Source: Prevotellaceae bacterium UBA6398
Lineage (GTDB): Bacteria; Bacteroidota; Bacteroidia; Bacteroidales; Bacteroidaceae
Assembly (NCBI GenBank): GCA_002437495.1
Contig: DJQA01000014.1
Span: 1-27,317, forward strand
DNA length: 27,317 bases
Reading direction: 5' to 3'
Shown: positions 23,297 through 27,317 of the stretch, piece after piece
Position numbering within the stretch: the stretch's first letter is position 1
How the letters are laid out: each line of letters begins with the position of its first letter
Notes under the pieces: model-generated
What the model was told of the DNA's origin: nothing
Databases searched by the model: none
What the model saw: only the letters and a program-made list of their open reading frames with translations
Program-made: the position numbers and the translations under genes

Positions 23297-24208
23297 TCAT
23301 TCCTCTTTGGCCTCAATGATGTCCTTTCCCACCGTAAGATGTTCCTTGTCTTTGGGGTCGGAAAACTCCAAAGTACCTATGTACATATTTCTTGGAGACA
23401 CCTTTGCACTACTCTCGTGAGCATGAAAAACTATGCGCAGCTTACCATCTTTGTCAGTGAAGAAAGAATTGTGCCCCACCCCGACAAGTGTGTCGGGACA
23501 AACCAGAAAAGGATTATCGGCTCGCTTTACCCACGGTCCCTCGGGCTTTTTGGCCACTGCAAGCCCCAAACCGTATTTCTTGCACCTGAAGTCGTTGGCG
23601 GAATATATCATGTAATACTTCCTGCCTTTTATGAACACACACGGTCCTTCGTTCACACGCCCCTCTATGCGCTCCCAATCTTGCGAAACACTGAAGCAGT
23701 GTTTCATCTTTGTGCTGTCGAACGAGCACAAGTCCTTGTTAAGCGGCGCTACCCACACGTTGTTTCCATCGTTCATGCGCACGAATGTTATATAGGGTCT
23801 TTTTTTTCTGTCGAAAAACAGTGATGAATCTATTGCCTTCTCGGCAATCATGGGTTTTGTGCCAACCTGTATGAAAGGTCCGTATGGCGATTTTCCCTTA
23901 GCCGCATATATATGTTCGTTGCCCGAGAAATACATTATGTACTCCCCCTTTACCTTGTAAACCTCGGGTGCCCAAAACGAACGTGGTATGTTCGTATCCT
24001 TCTTGTTCAGCGCAAGCCCTCTGTTTCGCCACTTTTTCAAGTCTTTCGATGTAAAGACAACTATTCCGTTGGGGGAGCTGGTTCCATACGCAAAATACGT
24101 TCCGTTTTCGTAATAAATAAACGGATCTGCAAGGCGCACCTTTGCCTTGGTTGCGCATATTGCCAGTGCAAACATCAGAATAAATATTGCCAATCCTTTA
24201 TGTTTCAT
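23297..24208 (-). CDS. Exported glycoside hydrolase family 43
   Basis: A 303-aa five-bladed beta-propeller enzyme with a signal peptide (about 1-22). The three family carboxylates are recognisable: Asp28 (LADPFI, base), Asp127 (KAIDSSLFFD, pKa modulator) and Glu187 (VNEGPCVF, acid). WAPEVY at 79-84 is also typical. GH43 enzymes cleave arabinose- or xylose-containing and related plant glycans; the substrate cannot be told from this. The length fits a single catalytic domain with no carbohydrate-binding module. Its ATG overlaps the mazG stop (ATGA), an odd pairing of a housekeeping and a glycan-degradation gene. Confidence 0.9.
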   Translation of the reverse strand: MKHKGLAIFILMFALAICATKAKVRLADPFIYYENGTYFAYGTSSPNGIVVFTSKDLKKWRNRGLALNKKDTNIPRSFWAPEVYKVKGEYIMYFSGNEHIYAAKGKSPYGPFIQVGTKPMIAEKAIDSSLFFDRKKRPYITFVRMNDGNNVWVAPLNKDLCSFDSTKMKHCFSVSQDWERIEGRVNEGPCVFIKGRKYYMIYSANDFRCKKYGLGLAVAKKPEGPWVKRADNPFLVCPDTLVGVGHNSFFTDKDGKLRIVFHAHESSAKVSPRNMYIGTLEFSDPKDKEHLTVGKDIIEAKEE

Positions 24209-24996
24209 TTTTCTTGTTCTTTTATTTTTGCCTCATTCCACAACTCGTCCATCTCCGAAAGCGAAAGTTCGCTAACATTGCGCCCCGAAGCCTTTGCACC
24301 ACGTTCTATGAAGTTGAAGCGAGACATGAATTTTCTGTTAGTTAGTTCAAGGGCGTTGTCGGGATTTATGCCGTAAAGCCGTGCAGCGTTCACAAGAGAA
24401 AACAAAAGATCGCCGAACTCCGCCTCACTCTCCTTGGAATTTCCCTTTGCCATAGCGTGCTCGTATTCTTGCAGCTCCTCCTTTACCTTATTCCATACAT
24501 CCTCCTTGTTTTTCCAGTCAAAACCCACGTGAGCTGCTTTTTCCTGAATTCTGAACGCCTTTATCAGCGATGGCAGCGACTTGGGAACACCCGAAAGTAT
24601 GGTTTTGTTTCCGCCTTTCTCGTGTTCCTTCAGCTTCTCCCAATTGTTAGCCACATCGCCTGCCGTTTCTGCATTGGCGTGCCCGTAAATGTGCGGGTGG
24701 CGGTATATGAGTTTTTCTGTCAAAGCCGTGCAAACATCGGCTATGTCGAAAAGATTTTTCTCCTGCGCTATTTTTGCATAAAAGCAAATATGCAGCAACA
24801 CATCACCCAGCTCTTTCTTTTCCTCGCCGCAGTCGGCGCGCTCAATGGCATCGCACAGCTCGTAAACTTCCTCTATCGTATTCGGACGCAGACTCTCGTT
24901 GGTTTGCTTGCGATCCCACGGGCATTTTTCCCTTAGCTCGTCAAGCACGTCAAGCAGCCGCCCGAACGCCTCTAACTTTCTTTCCCTTGTGTTCAT
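24205..24996 (-). CDS. mazG: Nucleoside triphosphate pyrophosphohydrolase MazG
   Basis: A 263-aa cytoplasmic house-cleaning enzyme that hydrolyses NTPs, especially aberrant ones, to NMP and PPi. It has the full two-domain arrangement. The N-terminal MazG domain has CPWDRKQTNESL near 25, EEVYE near 42 and ELGDVLLH near 62. The C-terminal domain has VKEELQEYE near 171 and EFGDLLFSLVN near 193. The linker HVGFDW is typical. It heads a two-gene unit with GH43, which overlaps its stop by 4 bp, and it is preceded by a good -7 box. Confidence 0.95.
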   Translation of the reverse strand: MNTRERKLEAFGRLLDVLDELREKCPWDRKQTNESLRPNTIEEVYELCDAIERADCGEEKKELGDVLLHICFYAKIAQEKNLFDIADVCTALTEKLIYRHPHIYGHANAETAGDVANNWEKLKEHEKGGNKTILSGVPKSLPSLIKAFRIQEKAAHVGFDWKNKEDVWNKVKEELQEYEHAMAKGNSKESEAEFGDLLFSLVNAARLYGINPDNALELTNRKFMSRFNFIERGAKASGRNVSELSLSEMDELWNEAKIKEQEK

Positions 24997-25020
24997 TTCT
25001 TAACAGTTTTACTTCGGGTG

Positions 25021-25028
25021 CAAAGTTA
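25021..25028 (-). promoter_or_regulatory. -7 element of mazG-GH43
   Basis: On the minus strand TAACTTTG matches TAnnTTTG, 24 bp upstream of the mazG start. A TTG at 25044-25046 is only 15 bp upstream of it. Confidence 0.5.
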
Positions 25029-25048
25029 CAACATAAAAATAACCAAGT

Positions 25049-25110
25049 CGGCACCTTTTTGCCTGCCATATTCGGGCAAGGCTGTGCGAAAGGCACAAAA
25101 TATGGTGCCG
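25049..25110. repeat. Structured inverted-repeat segment upstream of mazG
   Basis: CGGCACC (25049-25055) and GGTGCCG (25104-25110) bracket an alternative CCATATT/AATATGG pair and a small TGTGC/GCACA hairpin. A second pair, CCGGCATA/TATGCCGG, lies at 25129-25136 and 25152-25159. The function is not clear. It sits upstream of the mazG -7 box, so it is not in the mazG transcript. Confidence 0.45.
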
Positions 25111-25165
25111 CATTGATCTTAACGTGCACCGGCATAGCGGCTCAACGTTTATATGCCGGGCCATA

Positions 25166-25206
25166 ATAAATGCCGCCGGATTTATTAATATTCCGGCGGC
25201 ATTTAT
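25166..25206 (-). terminator. Terminator-like hairpin after the DASS transporter gene
   Basis: ATAAATGCCGCCGGA (25166-25180) and TCCGGCGGCATTTAT (25192-25206) form a perfect 15-bp stem with an 11-nt loop, directly after the stop codon of the transporter. The U-tract on the minus strand is short. Confidence 0.65.
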
Positions 25207-25207
25207 A

Positions 25208-26671
25208 TTATAGCAAATTAAAAGTTCCTGCTAAATAAAGAACCGCATAACCCAACGCCAAGGAAACTACTCCGACAATAATACCTATTTTCAACATTTC
25301 CCTCTGTTTCACAAGTCCTGTTGAATGCGCTATGGCATTAGGCGGGGTGCTTATTGGCAGACACATTGCCGATGAAGCCGCAATGGCAACGCCTATGAGT
25401 ACTATTGCCGAGCCTCCGGCTTTAAGAGCGTCTCCCATGCCCGAACAAACAGTGGCGAGAATGGGGACAAGCAACGCCGCCGTTGCCGTATTCGATATGA
25501 AGTTTGATAGCAGATAGCATATAAGGCTCGATATAAGTATTATCACCAAAGGCGACCACTGTCCGAACGGTATTGACTCTATTGCTACATCGGCAAGCCC
25601 CGACTCTTTAAGTCCTAAACCGAGTGCGAAACCACCTGCGACCATCCAAATCACACTCCAGTTTATCTTCTGAAGGTCGCTTGCCGTTATAACGCCTGTT
25701 ATTGCAAAAACGCCCATGGGAATCATCGCCACGGTGTTCGCATCTATGCCCGTAACCTTGTCGAGCATCCACAAAAGAATTGTAACAATAAAGGTTAGCG
25801 CGACCACCACCGTGCGCCAGTTGTGAGTAACCTCGCCATTAATCTCAAGGTCTATGGTTTTCTGTGTAAATGGGAAGAACTTCTTCAGCAAAAGCCACGA
25901 AATTATAAGAAGAATCAACACATATGGAAGCATTACCATCATCCACTGTCCGAACCCTATTCCCAAATTCAGTCCATCCGGGGCGTTAAGATACTTCAAG
26001 GCTATTGCATTTGGGGGAGTTCCTATAGGAGTTGCCATGCCCCCCAGGTTTGCCGCAACAGGGATTGAAAGCGTAAGAGCCACCCTTCCTTTGCCGTTTG
26101 CGGGCAGAGCTTTGAAAACAGGAGCAAGAAAGGTGAGCATCATGGCGGCTGTAGCCGTATTACTTACAAACATAGAAAATATACCCGTTATGAGTATAAA
26201 GCCGAGAAGCACCCTGTCGCTTTTATGCCCGAACGGATGCAAAAGGCTTTTTGCAAGATACAAGTCAAGCCCTGACTTCGAAGCCGCTATGGCAAGAATG
26301 AAACCGCCGAGGAAAAGAATTATTATAGGGTCGGCAAATGTGGCCATTATGTCTTTAGACTTCAGTAGTGTGCCAAGATTTCCGCTCGCATCGTCTCTGA
26401 AAAACGCAAAACTATGGTTTGATGCCGTAAGCAGCAACAGCGTTATTATAGATAAAGACGTTGCCCACGCCGGCACAGCCTCTGTGAGCCACATAAACGT
26501 TGCAAACACAAATATTGCTATAACGCGCTGTTGGACTATAGTAAGGCCTTCGATGCCGAACGTCTGTGGGGGCAGGTTCCAAACCACTATCGTGATTACT
26601 GCTGCAATGAGGAACTCTACGAGCTTTTTAACCCGCAAGTCCCCCGTCAAATGGTTTATTTCTTCTTCCAT
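25208..26671 (-). CDS. DASS/SLC13 family anion:sodium symporter
   Basis: A 487-aa inner-membrane transporter of the divalent anion:Na+ symporter family, which imports C4-dicarboxylates, citrate or sulfate with sodium. The inverted-repeat architecture shows in paired signatures: SNT at 170-172 (FVSNTATAAMM) and 393-395 (FISNTATAALL), each in a re-entrant hairpin tip. TPPNAIA recurs at 218-224 and 442-448. There are about 11-12 hydrophobic segments after a charged N-terminus. The substrate cannot be fixed. The gene is monocistronic, with a candidate promoter 89 bp upstream and a hairpin right after its stop. Confidence 0.93.
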   Translation of the reverse strand: MEEEINHLTGDLRVKKLVEFLIAAVITIVVWNLPPQTFGIEGLTIVQQRVIAIFVFATFMWLTEAVPAWATSLSIITLLLLTASNHSFAFFRDDASGNLGTLLKSKDIMATFADPIIILFLGGFILAIAASKSGLDLYLAKSLLHPFGHKSDRVLLGFILITGIFSMFVSNTATAAMMLTFLAPVFKALPANGKGRVALTLSIPVAANLGGMATPIGTPPNAIALKYLNAPDGLNLGIGFGQWMMVMLPYVLILLIISWLLLKKFFPFTQKTIDLEINGEVTHNWRTVVVALTFIVTILLWMLDKVTGIDANTVAMIPMGVFAITGVITASDLQKINWSVIWMVAGGFALGLGLKESGLADVAIESIPFGQWSPLVIILISSLICYLLSNFISNTATAALLVPILATVCSGMGDALKAGGSAIVLIGVAIAASSAMCLPISTPPNAIAHSTGLVKQREMLKIGIIVGVVSLALGYAVLYLAGTFNLL

Positions 26672-26759
26672 GGTACTTTGTTTTGTTATTTTTTAATGGT
26701 TATTATCCTTCGCATAAGCTGCACTGCGCCATGCGCGCCTCATGCAACTGTTTATGGTG

Positions 26760-26791
26760 CGAATTTAGGACTTTGCCCGATACTCGCCAAA
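26760..26791 (-). promoter_or_regulatory. Candidate promoter of the DASS transporter
   Basis: On the minus strand TTTG (26788-26791), a 20-bp spacer and TAAATTCG (26760-26767, one mismatch to TAnnTTTG) give a plausible promoter with a leader of about 80 nt. Confidence 0.5.
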
Positions 26792-26911
26792 AAAATGCCG
26801 CAAAAAGTTGGGATTGCACATGTTTATCCGGTAAATAACGGATTTTTCCACTTGCCTTGCCGAAAAAACGTGAAATCACCCTTTACCAAGCCCGCATATT
26901 GAAATTTCAAG

Positions 26912-27059
26912 TTATTGCTGTCCGCTAAAGTTGTCGGCCGATATAAAATCAGGGCCGGATTCCCCACTTGGAATTCAGCCCTTTCGGTTACTTTTGTTTT
27001 TACAAAACATAGCCACAGCAACCATGAACAAAGGCACGCATTTTGGCGGACAGCAATAA
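26912..27059 (+). mobile_element. MITE-like element with 14-bp perfect terminal inverted repeats
   Basis: TTATTGCTGTCCGC (26912-26925) and its exact inverse (27046-27059) bracket 148 bp; allowing one mismatch, the match extends to about 18 bp. Inside are a hairpin (AGGGC/GCCCT with ATTCC/GGAAT, 26951-26982) and a promoter (TTG, 18 bp, TACTTTTG). An ATG at 27024 opens MNKGTHFGGQQ and runs into the right repeat and a stop. This is the anatomy of an insertion sequence deleted from the first codons of its transposase to its right end. The N-terminal peptide recalls some Bacteroidetes IS4-type transposases, from memory only. No target-site duplication is obvious. Confidence 0.6.
26968..26996 (+). 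promoter_or_regulatory. Internal promoter of the MITE-like element
   Basis: TTG (26968-26970), an 18-bp spacer and TACTTTTG (26989-26996) precede the ATG at 27024. It would fire rightward, out of the element. Confidence 0.4.
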
Positions 27060-27099
27060 TAAACAATCAAAGCCATGTCAACCAACAAATAGCGCCGCC

Positions 27100-27203
27100 G
27101 TAGGGGCGTATGGCATACGCCCGAAGTGCGCAAATTATGTTATGGCGACGGGTTGCTATATGGTTCGAGCAGTGGTGCACAGGACGTATGCCATACGCCC
27201 TAC
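27100..27203. mobile_element. Small element with palindromic GGGCGTATGGCATACGCCC ends
   Basis: GTAGGGGCGTATGGCATACGCC at 27100-27121 is repeated in inverted form at 27182-27203 with few differences. Each end holds a 19-bp palindrome: 27104-27122 is perfect around its central G, and 27182-27200 has one mismatch. The 60-bp middle has no coding potential. It resembles a REP/MITE-type repeat pair. A shorter CGTATGGCATACG lies alone at 16463-16475. Confidence 0.6.
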
Positions 27204-27251
27204 AAATAACGCAAAACCATAACCGCATTTTCATTCTCCGGCACCATAAAA

Positions 27252-27317
27252 CCACATTTGATGCCGAAAAAACTACATCGGACATAGGAAAAATTACATC
27301 AGACATAGAAAAAACTA
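27252..27317 (+). repeat. 21-bp-period dyad/A-tract cassette, copy E (cut by the window end)
   Basis: Units start at 27252 (degenerate), 27273 (CTACATCGGACATAG), 27294 (TTACATCAGACATAG) and 27315 (only CTA visible), with spacers AAAAAA, GAAAAA and AAAAAA. The orientation is as in copies A and B. Confidence 0.83.

Larger units (their letters stand above)
26672..27317. other. Repeat-rich non-coding stretch at the right end
   Basis: These 646 bp contain the transporter promoter, a 12-bp palindrome TTGAAATTTCAA (26899-26910), the MITE-like element 26912-27059, the palindromic-end element 27100-27203 and cassette copy E. No real gene is visible; the reading frames present run through the repeats. 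Confidence 0.7.

Noticed and set aside
25854..26696. 280-codon plus-strand frame opposite the DASS transporter
   Set aside because: It is antisense to a transporter with duplicated SNT and TPPNAIA signatures and shows no domain of its own.
26824..27066. Minus-strand 80-codon frame across the MITE-like element
   Set aside because: It reads through both inverted repeats of the element and has no recognisable domain.

Overview
The window looks like a chromosomal segment of a Gram-negative Bacteroidales bacterium, perhaps Prevotella- or Muribaculaceae-like; the family cannot be fixed from sequence alone. Three things point there. Many genes are preceded by the Bacteroidetes -7 element TAnnTTTG, in the best cases with a -33 TTTG 19-20 bp upstream. 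Shine-Dalgarno sequences are largely absent. The gene families are typical of the group: a lipoprotein-type TamL, a DUF1343/DUF5009/MurQ cluster, free-standing exported glycoside hydrolases, MlaEF and a DASS transporter.

Layout. 179-2814 (-): rarA and tilS, coupled by an ATGA overlap. 3222-5336 (+): exported GH2 beta-glycosidase. 5406-6206 (-): SpoU-type RNA 2'-O-methyltransferase. 6726-16030 (+): six tightly packed genes ending at a strong terminator. They encode a metallophosphoesterase/PQQ-propeller protein, a NamZ-type exo-N-acetylmuramidase, a MurT/NagX-like membrane protein, MurQ, a serine hydrolase/SGNH fusion, and a transglutaminase/SH3/NlpC-P60 protein. I read this as a peptidoglycan (MurNAc) salvage operon. 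16096-16279 (-): a probable small frameshifted gene. 16605-18129 (-): mlaE-mlaF. 18283-21460 (+): lptB and tamL. 21426-21866 (-): small lipoprotein. 21946-22740 (+): YycJ-type metallo-beta-lactamase-fold hydrolase. 23113-23185 (+): tRNA-Lys(CTT). 23297-24996 (-): mazG and a GH43 enzyme, coupled by ATGA. 25208-26671 (-): DASS anion symporter. The right end, 26672-27317, is a stack of repeats.

The most unusual signal is a family of intergenic cassettes at 2913-2990, 6286-6363, 16330-16407, 22846-22923 and 27252 to the window end. Each has about four 15-bp dyads (consensus CTACRTCNGAYRTAG) separated by 6-bp A-tracts, repeating at exactly 21 bp (two helical turns). In four of the five copies, neighbouring dyads can pair into a long hairpin. 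I do not recognise the family. Two other repeat elements lie at the right end. One, at 26912-27059, is a MITE-like element with 14-bp perfect terminal inverted repeats, its own promoter and an 11-codon ORF. The other, at 27100-27203, has ends that are themselves GGCGTATG/CATACGCC palindromes.

How the genes fit together. NamZ, the serine hydrolase and the NlpC/P60 protein would trim cell-wall fragments in the periplasm. The membrane protein would pass MurNAc inward, and MurQ would convert MurNAc-6-phosphate to GlcNAc-6-phosphate. The kinase this route needs (MurK) is not in the window. MlaEF, LptB and TamL form an envelope-biogenesis neighbourhood.
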